Assembly: GCA_963556495.2 (NCBI GenBank)
Contig: OY747705.1
Span: forward strand, 37,974,798 to 38,038,797
DNA length: 64,000 nt
Origin: Valencia hispanica
Lineage: Eukaryota > Chordata > Actinopteri > Cyprinodontiformes > Valenciidae
Reading direction: 5' to 3'
The notes beneath the pieces were generated by a model, which saw nothing but the letters and a program-made list of their open reading frames with translations, was not told the DNA's origin and did no database searches. Position 1 is the first letter of the stretch; each line of letters opens with the position of its first letter. Positions 1 to 11,339 of this stretch are shown here, in pieces. The position numbers and the translations under genes were made by a program.

Positions 1-2225
1 TTAAGCGTATCATCTTTAACCTGTGCTAGTCCTGTCAGCTGCTGCATCAATCCAGTTAGTGAGTTCTTTCAGACAAAGCAATCAACAATGGCATGCATGC
101 ATATGAAACAAACCACCAAAATGTGTTCGACCAAGCCACTGACCCTACTCTTAACCCCTCTCACAGGCCTCTGGCCGATCCGACCACAGACCAGTCAGTC
201 ACTCACTCACCCACAGCTATTTTCAGGTGGTGATATTGAAGAGGAAGCAGAGAAAGAGGGGAGAATGACAGGGCAGTGAGAGTGAGGGAGGCAGGGTGAT
301 GGAGGTTAATAGTCCGTCTCTCTTTAGTGTCCATGCAGGGGCCAGACAGTCTGTTAGTGCTTTAGAGCGGGTCAATCGTACATGTCCCTTTGTATTAGAG
401 CTCAGAGGTGAAAGACGACAGGATAAGCTGGGGTGAGGGGATGTTAGAACAAATGGGAAAACACAAATTCAGTTCATGTTGTAGTATCCACGGTCATTCT
501 TAGTTTTGAAAGCACTTTTCAAAAGTTTCAGTCTCACCTGGTATAAACAGCATTTTTATTAAGTCTTGTCCCTGCAGGTGTGTCAATCAAGACTGTGGCT
601 GTGGAATAGGAATAATGGTACTGGGTATTTTTAATGATGTTAAAGTCAGTAACATCAATATTGATCTACTGTAGATTTCTTCAGTAAGGAAAATCAGGGT
701 TTATTTATGTATTTTTCAATTTATCTACCTCAACTCTTACATGGTTTTATTTCAAGTTTTTTTTAATGCATTTTTCTCAACCCTCATACAAACCATTGCC
801 ACACCAGCATCTCCCTGCTTACAGATTAAATCAGACAAAACAGTGCTTGAAAAAAATAAAAGCAGATTCAAAATATGCTGCTGCCAAAGTGTTCATTATT
901 ATAAATGTATATACCCACTTATGCTGTAAAATACAAACAACTAGAACAGGAATTGTTTTTGTGGCTCAGATACTAGAAATAGACACATCACTGAGGAATA
1001 TTATCCAGTCTTCAATTCCCGTTAAATAGTGCTCTTTTTATCATAAAGTGTTGCATTAAATGACATACAGTATATAGATGCAAAAACATTGGATTTTGCT
1101 CACATTGCTCTCAGATCATAAAAAACAGGTATGTCAGCATTCAGGACCTGCCTTGTGATGGGAACTGTGTCTAAACTGGATGCGTGCCAGGCTGCAGGCG
1201 GGTTGGGGTTGGGAAAAACACTGAACAAACAGATGTTAATAAACTAAAAAATAACCAGGCCAATACGGTATACTTGTGACAATAAACTAAAATAGCAATT
1301 GTCCAGTATTGAGACATTAAATATCTTTCATGACAGAGCTCCTTATTAGTCAGAATGGTTGACACAATAAAATATTTTAGACTGGCCATCCTAACTATTT
1401 TGGAGTCAATAAACCACAAAAGAAGGCTGAATGTGGCCATTTATGTAGAAATGCAAACACAGAAGAAAAGAAACTGAGCCATTGCACTGGTTGTTTACAC
1501 ACGACGGAGCCAGAAAGCGAATGCTCACTCCATGTCAATCAGAAAAACTCTCATCATGCACCATGATCAGGTGTGGCGGCCGTAGCTCGTCTGTCTCCCC
1601 ATCACCTTGTTACCGTGGAGATAGGAGCTGAGCCCTGTCTCCTTTTAGTGTCACCCTCAACAATGTCCATGTCAAAGTGCGAGGACTGACAGTCCGACAA
1701 ACAGCACGTGTGTGTATGTGTGTGTGTTTGTGTTTTGGGGGAGCATCTGAGTAGCCCTGACAGTCTGTCCCTTAGGATCAGCCTTTTCTGCAACGTCCGC
1801 CGACCCCTGAGCTCACACTACAAGGTTCGGGTTTCTACTTTGCTCCAATGCTCGGAAGATGCACAGAAACTGGAGGAAGCACATATTTTCAACTTAAGCA
1901 TTTTTAAATCAAATTGTTTTTGTAAAGCTACTCAGAGATACCACGCAAACGTAAACTGTTGAAAACAACCTGAAACCCATTTAAACACATAGTCAGTGCT
2001 GGTGCAGAAAATTGTTGGATTTTAAACATTCAAAGTGTTTTTCACAAAGGTTGACTTTGGACTTTGTGGAAAATAAGAGCATTTATTAATGTCAAGAAAA
2101 GGATCGACAGCACTTATTCCATAGTGGAATTAAACAACATAAAACTGCATAGATTTTTTTTTAAAGAAAAAATTGGTTGTACATTGGTTGTCTAATCTAA
2201 ACACCTTCACTAACATTTAGTCTCC
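1..2225. other. Unique non-coding stretch, no gene seen
   Basis: AT-rich sequence with stop codons in every frame at short spacing. The longest open stretches are under 90 codons and have no recognisable domain. A short GT-rich run lies at 1707-1733. I see no transposon ends or RNA gene here. It could be intergenic or intronic; nothing in the sequence decides between these. Confidence 0.6.
1707..1733. repeat. GT-rich microsatellite
   Basis: Imperfect TG dinucleotide run broken by a TA and a TT. This type of simple repeat is abundant in teleost non-coding DNA. Confidence 0.8.
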
Positions 2226-2865
2226 CATTGAAAGGTGTACTTCAACCAGACATTTTTTTGTACCTATCAGCAAAGATTCTGACGTAATTCTTTCAGCCAT
2301 ATTTGACCCCTGTTATGGTCAGAAATTGTAGAGTTAAATTGTTGTTGGTTTCTTGGTACATATTCAGCTTAGTCAACACATCTTCAAAAGAGTTGAGGTT
2401 GGACCTCTAAAATGACTATTCCCAAAGCTCAGTGTCCTCCAAATATATCAAAGAGTTTTATTGTCTTCAAGTTCCAACTTGGTAGTTGATGACATGAGGT
2501 GAAGTTAAATAGAATTTGGAGGTAATCCTCCTCCTTCATTATTGACAGTGAAAAAGCCCCAAAGCATGATACTCTGTCCAATGATTTAGAATTTTTTACT
2601 TTGGTTCCTTCAAACAAAGTTCTTGTCGTTGTGTCCAAACATCTCAGACTGTCTCATCTGACCGCACAGGTTTTCTCCAGAAAACATTGAGGTTTGTCTC
2701 TGTTGCCCAAAGCATGATCCTCTTTCTGGATTTGCACCCTCTCAGTCCTGGCTTCACTGTGGTCAGACACACTGGCGTTCCAGCAATTTCCAGTTCTTAG
2801 AAAGCTTTAGTGCTTCCTCAAAAATTCTTACATCTAAGGAAATTTTTTTTGTCTTAAATGAAACT
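2226..2865 (-). mobile_element. Decayed Tc1/mariner-like element, antisense
   Basis: The plus strand reads like the antisense of a fish Tc1 transposase region. Phrases such as ctcatctgaccgcacagg and gcccaaagcatgatcc, common in antisense Tc1 copies, appear in the expected order. No transposase frame longer than about 70 codons survives and I could not place either terminal inverted repeat, so the boundaries are approximate. Family assignment is by recognition of phrases, not by alignment. Confidence 0.45.
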
Positions 2866-3266
2866 TGGACACAGTTGAATAATCTAACAGAACATTGATC
2901 TAGGATAGATCTGAAGTTTTAGACCAAGTTTTTCTTTTTAAAACAGAAAATTGAATTGTCAGCAGCTGCAGCTTATCTTGTTGTTTTGATTAAGCTGTTT
3001 TTTTAACTCTTACTTTGGAGGAAATGCTTATTAAGACTAAGGGAACCTCCATGTGGCAAATCTGTATGAAGTTTTTTTCAAAAACATACTAACTGTACAG
3101 TACTGGGTCCACATCCATCTATGTGAGTTACTATGACCTCAGTTATATATGAGAATGCCCTCTTATTTATACTTTTTTTAGCTCAGCTGAACAACCATGT
3201 TCCATTTAGAGAAACATAGTTTCACGACAGTCTCGTAAGGGGTGATAATGAATTGGCTTATATCCT
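2866..3266. other. Non-coding, nothing recognised
   Basis: AT-rich sequence with no open frame, repeat end or RNA-like structure that I can support. Confidence 0.5.
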
Positions 3267-3667
3267 GTGTACTATTCAATTCAATTTTGTTTAATTATAC
3301 AGCGCCAATTCACAACACGTCATCCCAAGGCACTTAACAAGAAAAGTCATTTCAATTCAATACATACATTCCAATTGATCCTTCAGTTCATTATTCCAAT
3401 CAGTTTAAAAGTTTTCTATTTAAGCAAACCCAGCAGATTGCATCGATTCACTGACTTGCAGCGTTCACTCCTTCTGGATGAACACATAGCGACAGTAGAC
3501 AGTCGCCTGTGTCGTGTCATTGACTTCACAGCATACCCCCATAATGAGCAAGCATGAAGCGACAGTGGAGAGGAAAAACTCCCCTTTAAGAGGAAGAAAC
3601 CTCCAGCAGAACGTGGCTCTGTAAAAGCGGCCATCTGCCATGACCAAAGCGGGGCTTGAGAAGACAC
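3267..3667 (-). mobile_element. L2-clade LINE 3' end (minus strand)
   Basis: Read on the minus strand, this is the 3' UTR of the same L2 family seen near 58.0-58.7 kb and at the right window edge. It has the segment equivalent to cagatggccgct, the block ggaggtttcttcct, and a tail with ttgtgaattggcgct followed by attgaattgaat repeats. The copy is 5'-truncated, which is usual for LINE insertions made by target-primed reverse transcription. No coding sequence is included. The internal part near 3480-3560 diverges from the other copies. Confidence 0.85.
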
Positions 3668-6235
3668 AGAGACACAAAAAGAACATGAGAACTAACTACT
3701 AAAAAGAGAAGAAAAGAAAAGAACCAAAAAGAAACAATACAAGGATTTCTCACCACAATGTTTATGCAGATTTGCATTGTTGTTGTCTCTGAGTGACAAA
3801 CTATTCAGATTGTGGAAAACAGTAAATATTTCGCAACTATTTTCTTCAATACAAGCTGTGTTTTTATTTTCATCATCTCCTTATTTGGTGAGTGATAGCA
3901 CAAAACCTTGGGCCTTAGTCGGACGTCCTCTGAGGCCCCCAGCAGATCCTTCTGGGCAGATGCAAAGTATGCAGACTAGGAGGTGTGAATTAGGCTTGAG
4001 GTTGAGAAAAATCGACCAGAAACTAGTCAGAGCTGATTTCAACCTACCAAATCTAGTTGTTTTAGTTGACCAAAAAGAATACATTTGCTTGAACTAAATC
4101 ACCGTTTACATGGTCAAGAAACCAGTTTTCCAGTTGAGTCCAAGGTGCATACATCCATTGATGATATTAACTGTGCAAGTGTTTTGTTGTCTGCTGTTTT
4201 TGCTTTATAACAAAGCCCCAATTTAAAATGGAACCTTTATACAAAATAGCTGCTGAATTGGCCACTAGGTAATTGTTTTGGAGTAATTAAGACAATAAAA
4301 AAAAGATACCTCATGACGCATCAGATTTTTCCTGGTCTTTATCAACCCAATGCCTACACAGTCCTATTGAGCAAATTTCTTAGTATCAGAATCAAGTTTG
4401 AAACTTTACCATTGGGACAACCAAAGAAAGAAATATGCAGGGGTAGTGGAAGTTGATGATGGATGTAAAAAGAAAAGTAACTTAATTTAATTGTTGTTAT
4501 TGGATGGGTTGGATTTTGGGGCTCAATAGAATTTTTTGCGCATTCTTCCAGTCTCTCTGATTTCAACTCAATAGGAAGGTCAGGGTGGTGTAAACTGAAG
4601 TTGAGAAATTGTCGGAGTAAAAGTGCAGGCAGTGACAAGGGATCAGATTACTGCAAAAAAGCTCACAGAGCCATCTTTAACTATATGTGCATTGTGTTGT
4701 GTAGGAAAATACACTAGACTGTCATTTTCAAACTCACATACATGCAATGATATTGCTGGTGTACACAGGAGAGAAAACCTTCTCCAGTATGTGGGGGAGG
4801 AGGAGCTGTTCTGCTGTTTCCTATATCTGAGGAGGAGCATTAGACCCAGGACAATGTCACAGCCAATCACCTTCAACCTTGTCACATGACTCCTAGTCTT
4901 GGCCATCTCATCGTGCTTTCCTCCATCCTAACCCCTTCTGACAAGCTCCCAATTTGAAATACTCCACAAGTCAAAAAAATGGCATCCCTCTTTGGTACTT
5001 TTTTAATTCCCTCCCTTCCAAAAGCTCTTCCTTCCTCCTCCCTTCCTCTCTCTTCTTTGCGTCCACGCCAGCTCATTGATCTCTGGCAGTATTGAATGTC
5101 AGAGACACGTTCAAAGATGCTTTTCGCTCCCCATTAATAATTCACACTGCCTGAATCATCAATAATATTTCTCACAGAGCAATCATTCAGCTTTACCACC
5201 ACTCTCCTTCCTCCCAGACCCCCATTCCTTTCTTCCTCTTTCTATCCTCTTCCTGCCCTAGGCCATTCATCCCTTCCACACCTTATTCCCTACTTAAACT
5301 CTTCTCACTCAGTGATATCTCTTTTTGCTTATTCGGCCCACTTTTGTAGCACTTTTATATGTATCATATCTTCCTCCGTCTTTCCCCTGGCAGGGCACTT
5401 TTTTCATGGGGTCAGTCCTTGCTTTTACAGTGATGGATTATCTATACCTGAGTTATTCCCGCTGTATTCTAATGGAACAAACACTGGTGAGGTTTTCCTC
5501 TGATTTTCTTACAGCAGTGAAACATGAAGATTATTACTGGACTCACAGGGCAATCCTACTTCGGTTCTCTTACTTGACCGGGTCTATTACTCAACTTCTG
5601 TCAATCACCTGCTCAAAAATGAATGAGGATGGACTATGTGTCACCACACAACCTAGTGTATATTTACTTTAATAGATATAGTGGAGAGGAGGAAGAGGCG
5701 GAGGAGGACAAATAGAGGCAGAAAGCCTCTCTTAATGTACATGTAAAACTCTCCAGTGGGCCTATGCCAAGTGTAAGTGGTTGAGTGATATTGGCAAAGG
5801 GAAAGAGAATGGGATGGACGGAGAGAAAGTGTCAGATTTAGGCATTTTCTTTAATGCTATAAGAGCTTATTGATATTTTGATTTTCACTGGGGGGCGGCG
5901 GGTGCTGAGGCAGCTGCTTTTTCTCCACGTCTCTTTACGGCTGAGAGATGTGGAGCTCATTCCATACCGTTCACGGAAAACCGTCCGGAAAACAGTCTCT
6001 TGGGAATGTCGCCATGACAAGGCAGAGGGGTAGACAGAGGGCTGTTAGATGTGGGGAAAAACAGAGAATAGGTCATCTAGGGTGGATCAATTTGAGGGCT
6101 TTTTACACTTAATTTTTGAGACAAGTAGATACTATCAGAAACAGGACTTCAAATCTTGGTTTCACACTGATTTCTGAAGGAATTTTGTAGGGATCAGACC
6201 CAAATATTCCTAACCTCAGATTTTATGTGCCAGGC
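3668..6235. other. Unique non-coding stretch with purine tracts
   Basis: No gene or transposon end was recognised. There are G/A-rich tracts near 4790-4830 and 5680-5730 and a pyrimidine-rich block at 5030-5060. The stretch 5085-5200 has unusually balanced composition and TAAT/ATTA-type motifs, and is raised separately as a possible conserved element. Open stretches of up to about 115 codons (5325-5672) have no domain features. Confidence 0.5.
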
Positions 6236-6239
6236 CAAC

Positions 6240-7511
6240 ACAACATTATGTATATTGTGAATTGGTTAAACAATTGATACATGGTTTTGCACGGGGAAAT
6301 CTTTGTCGTTTGTACTCACTCTCCCTCTTTGAATACTTTGTTGCATTATAGCTACAAATCTTTTGAGGTGGATCTATACCAGCTTCATAGATCTATGGAC
6401 TTAATTTTTAGCCCATTTTCTTTGCAAAATAGCTGAAGCTGAGTCACACTGAACAGAATGAATTTGTGAACATCAGGTCCTGCCACATATTCCCTATTGT
6501 TTAGGTCTGGGCTTTGACTAGGCCATTCTAAACTATGAATATGCTTTTTTCCAATTCCATTGATAGCCCTGTTTGTATGTAGAGAGTTATCTTATTGGAA
6601 ACTGAACATCTGCCCAAGTCAGAAATTTCAGCCCTGAACAGGTATTCTTTCACTATTCACTCCTTCAACAATTACCAGCTTCTCTGTCTCTTTTGAAGAA
6701 AGAATCCCTACAGCATAATGCAACCACCAAGTTTCACCATGGGATTAGTGTATGCAGGGGAGAGTACAGTTAGCTGCCACTATCGTGTTTTGCACTTGTG
6801 GACAAAAAACAAAAAGTTACATTTTAGTTCCATCTTTCCAAACATTTGGGCCACTCTTCTATGAAGGCTACAGTTTTGTAGAGAGTAACTAAAACATTTT
6901 TCCTCCTGATCAGTGCATCTCTGCAGCTCTTCCAGAGTTGGCATGGGCCTTTAGACTTATTCGATCAATACTGTCTTTCCCAAGACAGTTTATGTGGACA
7001 GACATGTCTTGGTAGGTTTACACTGTTACTATTCGTCTTCCATTTTCAGACAATGTGTTGAAAACAATTGTGAGATGTCAAAAGCTTTGGATATTGTTTT
7101 GTGACACATTCTTGCTTTAAACTTCTGCCTAATCTTCCTTGGAGTTCTCATTTCTATTTGATTTTCTCCAACAAACCTCTCAGGCCTTCACAGTAGAGGT
7201 GTATTATAGATTATAGATTAAATTAAACACAGTTAGACTTAACTAATAAACGACCTGAAGGCATTTGGTTTTACTGATTTTTTTAGGGCCTGAACATAAA
7301 TCGTTACTGCACTTGAAAACTATGTGATATTTATGTTATACTTCACAATTATAAGTTATTTTGTTGGTCTATCACATTAAATCCCAGTAAAACAAGTTGA
7401 ACCTTATGGTTAGCTCAACAAAAAGTGAAGAATTCATAATTTGTTTTAAGCTCTTAGTTTCAAAGTATGGAAAAGTTCAAGTGGCATGAATACTTTTGCA
7501 AGGCACTGTAC
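6240..7511 (-). mobile_element. Tc1/mariner-like element, decayed, antisense transposase
   Basis: The right end gaatacttttgcaaggcact followed by gta is the classic terminus of a large teleost Tc1-like family, preceded by ttggtctatcacatt at the expected distance. The left side has the matching subterminal block with gatacatggtttt. The middle contains antisense transposase phrases (gtctgggctttgactaggcc, and agcataatgcaaccaccaag near 6712). No intact transposase remains. The exact left TIR is not resolved. Confidence 0.75.
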
Positions 7512-7925
7512 AAAGGATTCAAATTTGAGTTAGTTAATCTGACACAACCTTTCTAAAATGAAACATTTAAAAAATATAGTTTTCCGACAATATGGGCTGT
7601 GAATTTTCATTGCTCCCACAGGAGCTAATATATTCCATCACTCTGACCTTTTACTTTACTGCAAACTTGCAAGCCAAATCCATTTTTTTATGTGATCATC
7701 CCACATGTTGGTTGCTTGCCCAGTAAATAAATGATTCCCAACCTTTTATGACTATAACACCATAAATAAGTTTTCATAACATTGTTCTTTTTTATGTTAA
7801 ACACCTGAAAAACTGCTTAAACACAATGGATCACAAAAAAAGGACACTGAAACATGCTGCATTTTGTTAAAAAATTTAATCATTGATACTATAAAATCAA
7901 CATACTAAAACTTAAAGGCCTTATA
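7512..7925. other. Non-coding, nothing recognised
   Basis: AT-rich spacer between the Tc1-like relic and the TIR element. No open frame or repeat end is visible. Confidence 0.5.
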
Positions 7926-8858
7926 AAGCCTAGTTTATACTTCTCTGTCTGCGGAGAAGTTCTTCCAAATGCAGTACCATTATCCATTGAATGCAAAGGC
8001 TCTCCGTCACTCACGCAGGGACGCACGAACTAGACCCCAATTTCTCAACTATCAGTTGAACGCATGGAGAGCGCACGTCTTTGATTGGTCAGCACACTAT
8101 CAGCTCCAGATCATTTCATCAGAGCTAGTTGATGTAATTTGCCAGTTTATCTAACATGGTCTTTTGGAGATTTTGAACACCAGGAGGTGTAGAGAACAAC
8201 AAAACAGACTGCTGTGTTTGGTTCTTTACAGGCGTTTGAGCATTCAATGAGCTGCACTTCTAGTAACAAGCTTTCCAGCTGAATCAAAACTCACTCTCTC
8301 TCAGCCATTGCTCCTTGAGTGGATGTGCGTTTACAAGCTGAAGTAAATAAATAGTCGTCAACCAGAGACGTCACTGCAATGGAAGGCAGACCCACCAGAA
8401 AAGGTATGTGTCATGCTGCCCTAATCACCCTCTCCTCATCATTGTCCTCACCTGTGTCTCTCCAATCATCCACACCTGATCCTCCTTACCTCGTGTCTTT
8501 AAAACCCGTCACTTCCCTTCACTCAGCGCCGGATTATAGTAGATGTCTCCATGGTGCGTTGTCCTGCTGTTACCCGTCCTGCTCGTCCGATGTCCTGTCT
8601 CTCCGTTCCTGCCGTCATCATCGTCACCTCCTCCACCAACAGCAGCATTTAATAAACATCCTTACACCTTTCCTCGGCTTCTGCATTTGGGTCCATGCAT
8701 CACACCACACATCTGACAGTCTGCACCCCCTGCTGTCCTGGTGGAGAGTTGCTTTGCAACACTGACACACCAACTGAGAAGTATAAAAGGAAAACGTCTT
8801 CTTTAATATGTGTGCGCGTGGGTGCAAACTTGCTGACGGAGAAGTATAAACTAGGCTT
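7926..8858. mobile_element. Non-autonomous DNA transposon (MITE) with 27-bp TIRs
   Basis: The left end aagcctagtttatacttctc (7926 onward) and the reverse complement of the right end (8832-8858) match over 27 bp with about two mismatches. No transposase frame lies between them, so the element would need enzyme supplied from elsewhere. The interior holds a separate 310-bp solo LTR at 8409-8718; without it the element would be about 620 bp. The superfamily is not clear to me: I see no unambiguous target duplication. Confidence 0.7.
8409..8718 (+). mobile_element. Solo LTR, family 1 copy 1 (310 bp)
   Basis: Starts TGTCATG and ends CTGACA, with near-identical 5-bp flanks (gtatg at 8404-8408, gtctg at 8719-8723) as expected for an integrase-made duplication. 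Near the 3' end it has ttaataaacatcc, a likely polyadenylation signal. It shares long blocks with the outer LTR at 11340-12428, including ccacacctgatcctcctta and cggcttctgc. No internal retrotransposon genes are present, so this is probably a recombination-derived solo LTR. Orientation follows the AATAAA signal. Confidence 0.75.
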
Positions 8859-9425
8859 AAGTTCTTTTTGTTTTACATGAAATCTGGGAGGCATGGATAT
8901 TTTTGCTTAGATTTTAGGTTATAGCTTTATTTTCATGGTGATTTCAGTCTTCATTGGCCTGTAACATGAACCATAACACTGGTTAGGCAGTGTTCAAACA
9001 AGGCTTTCCTGTTGTTTTTCAATTTCATTTTCATAATCTTTGTCTTGATTTTTATATGTTCTACCAATCTTAAGTGCTCAAGTAATAGGCAACTGGCCTT
9101 CTCTGTCTTGTTTCTTGAAGGCATTTCAACTGTCATCCAAAAATGTTCTTGCTGTTTTGAACACTGTTGGAAGTAACAGGCTTATAAATTGTAGTCATTG
9201 GTATAAGTTGACTACAATTTAGAAGGAAGCCAACTCTAAAAGTCCATGAAAACCCCATTAAAAACCTACAATGGAAAATTTTACAAACTTACAGTATGTT
9301 TTATTTCCTTTACTTCCAAACTGTATTTTAACATTTTAGCTATGCTAAAAAAGCTAAGATACAGCTATGCTATGCTAGCAATCAGGACCTGGGCACCTTG
9401 AGTCATTGAATTGACTAAAGTATTC
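8859..9425. other. Non-coding, nothing recognised
   Basis: AT-rich spacer. A short palindromic patch around gctatgctaaaaaagc (about 9341-9356) is the only local structure. No coding potential is visible. Confidence 0.5.
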
Positions 9426-9644
9426 CAGAGACTAGTGTGAGGCCATCTCTTGGCAGCTGCAGCCTGGCTCAAACTGGGGCATCAGCAAGACAATGGTCCT
9501 AGACTCCTGGTTTGAGTCTTACCTTAAGAACAGGAACGTCTTTGTGTCAATTGGCAAATTTTCATCAGAACAGTCAGAAATCACATGTGGAATCCCCCAG
9601 GGCTCCATCCTGGGCCCCCTTCTATTTAATATCTAACTGTTCCT

Positions 9645-10352
9645 ACTAGCTAAGATTAGGGGTGTCAAATTATCGGGTTAATTGAGATCAATTTTAGAGC
9701 CCTCTAGCAACTCTTTCTAAAAAACAAAAACAAAAAAGAAAACACAACTAGCGGCAAATCTAACTAATTTTTATGGGGTTATTGGAAACTTTTGGGTGAA
9801 GCATGTAACGCTGTTACTCTTCTCACCGAGCAGCGGGGCGCTCTCCCGTCTCAGAGCTCACAGCAGGCAACACTGCAGCTTGCCTCCACCTGGCCGCCCA
9901 GGTCCACCGGTATGGCAAGCCATCGGTATCAAAAATAATGTGAATATTACGTGTTGTTTTAACCCGTAACACAGTTGGACTCAGAGAAGATATTTACCCC
10001 ACTGCGTTTAGATTGCTAATGAATTGCGCATGCTCGAAGCAGAAGGTTGCAGGCGCCACTTGGGACTAGTCACAAAAACAGCAAATTGTAAATAGCTGGG
10101 ACTGCATCTGTTCAAGTCTGTTAAATACAACAAATGACGTCATGAAGCCAGTTTTTTTAATTACATGTCTCAAACTTTTGTTCTACCACAATAATGTAAA
10201 GAATTTAAAATAAAATACCTCAAAATGAGGGATTTTCTTAGCAATTATTAGGTGAGATTAAAAAACAGATTAGTTAGATTAATTAATTACAGATCATAAT
10301 TAATTAATCTAAAAGTTTTTTTAAAATCTCATGACAGGACTAGCTAAGATTA
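9645..10352. mobile_element. 680-bp insertion flanked by a 14-bp direct repeat
   Basis: The 14-mer actagctaagatta occurs at 9645-9658 and 10339-10352, on both sides of a segment that interrupts the LINE frame. The insert starts ggggtgtcaaa, which recalls hAT-type ends, and ends in AT-rich sequence with ttaattaatct repeats and tgacagg. No transposase or RT frame is present inside. A hAT element should duplicate 8 bp, so the longer repeat does not fit cleanly; the class is left open. Confidence 0.65.
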
Positions 10353-10574
10353 TAACAACCAAAAAGATCAGTAACCATAACTATGCAGATGATACTCAGC
10401 TTTACATTTCAATGTCTCCAGGTGACTTTGAACCCATCCAAACCCTAATTGAATGCATTAAGCAAATTAATGGATGCATGTGCCATAACATTCTCCAGCT
10501 GAATAGAAACAAAACGTAAGTTATTATCTTTGGCCGTAAAGAGGAATGATCAAAAGTCAGCACACAGCTTCAGT

Positions 10575-10836
10575 TAATACAGCAAGGAACTACTGATCAG
10601 GCCTCAGTATGAGGGATTGCTGAAGGATTGCTGTGGTTGGAATGTCTGCATCAACGGGGCCCAACCTCACGCCAATGACTGATGCAATCTGTTGGGATTC
10701 CTTAAATAGGAAACTTTTTAACTGATTGGAATGTTTGTATAAATTTATTGAAATGACTTCTTGTTAAGTGCCTTGAAATGACATCTGTTGTGAATCGGCG
10801 CTATATAAATAAAATGAATTGAAACTGAATTGAAAT
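10575..10836 (+). mobile_element. L2-clade LINE 3' tail inserted in the older LINE
   Basis: Matches the 3' terminal part of the L2 copy at 58.0-58.7 kb. The blocks cagtatgagggattgctgaa, ttccttaaataggaaacttt, gacatctgttgtgaatcggc and a terminal aattgaaactgaattgaaat repeat appear in the same order. It is a short 5'-truncated copy with no coding content, and it separates the RT core from its C-terminal block in the host LINE. Confidence 0.85.
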
Positions 10837-11020
10837 CTAGATGTAGTAATGGACTTAGACCTGAATCTCCAGGGCCACATAAAAGCAATAACAATAAATA
10901 AGACAATAACAAGGTCAGCCTTCTATCACCTGAAAAACATTTCTAGGATTAAAGGACTAATGTCGCAAAGAGACCTCGAAAAACTCATCCATGTGTTTAT
11001 TTTTAGTCGGATTGACTAGA

Positions 11021-11339
11021 GGTAATGTTTTTGTGCCCATCTGTCTGTTTGTCTTTCTGTTGGCAACATAACTCAAAAAGTTATGGATGGATTTCGATAA
11101 AATTTTCAGTAAATGTCAGCAATGGGACCAGGAACAACTGATAACATTTTATTATATATAAAAATCTGTAATAAATAATAATAGAAAATATAACAATATA
11201 CATTATATTTTTCCATAATGAGGGTGTGTGCCTGAAAACTACCTGTTGTGTCTTCTTCGGCACATCATCTTTTCCCACGTCTGTCTCACTTTTGTGCTTC
11301 CTGCTATAGTGAGTAAAAATCTATTAATTAGTCACACCA
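11021..11339. other. Non-coding, nothing recognised
   Basis: AT-rich spacer between the LINE relic and the solo LTR pair. No supported feature. Confidence 0.45.

Larger units (their letters stand above)
9426..11020 (+). pseudogene. LINE reverse transcriptase remains (L2/CR1-like), multiply interrupted
   Basis: The plus strand encodes consecutive RT blocks: a segment ending CGIPQGSILGPLLFNI (about 9585-9635), the catalytic YADD box in [17 protein letters not shown] (about 10380-10430), a following QLNRNKT block (to 10519), and a C-terminal part resembling the usual HLKNISRIKGLMSQ region (about 10920-10975). The frame has stops. It is split by a 680-bp insertion at 9659-10338 and by an L2 tail at about 10575-10836. 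Removing the first insertion puts the FNI and YADD blocks back in one frame apart from one stop. The 3' end is lost after about 11020. Confidence 0.75.
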
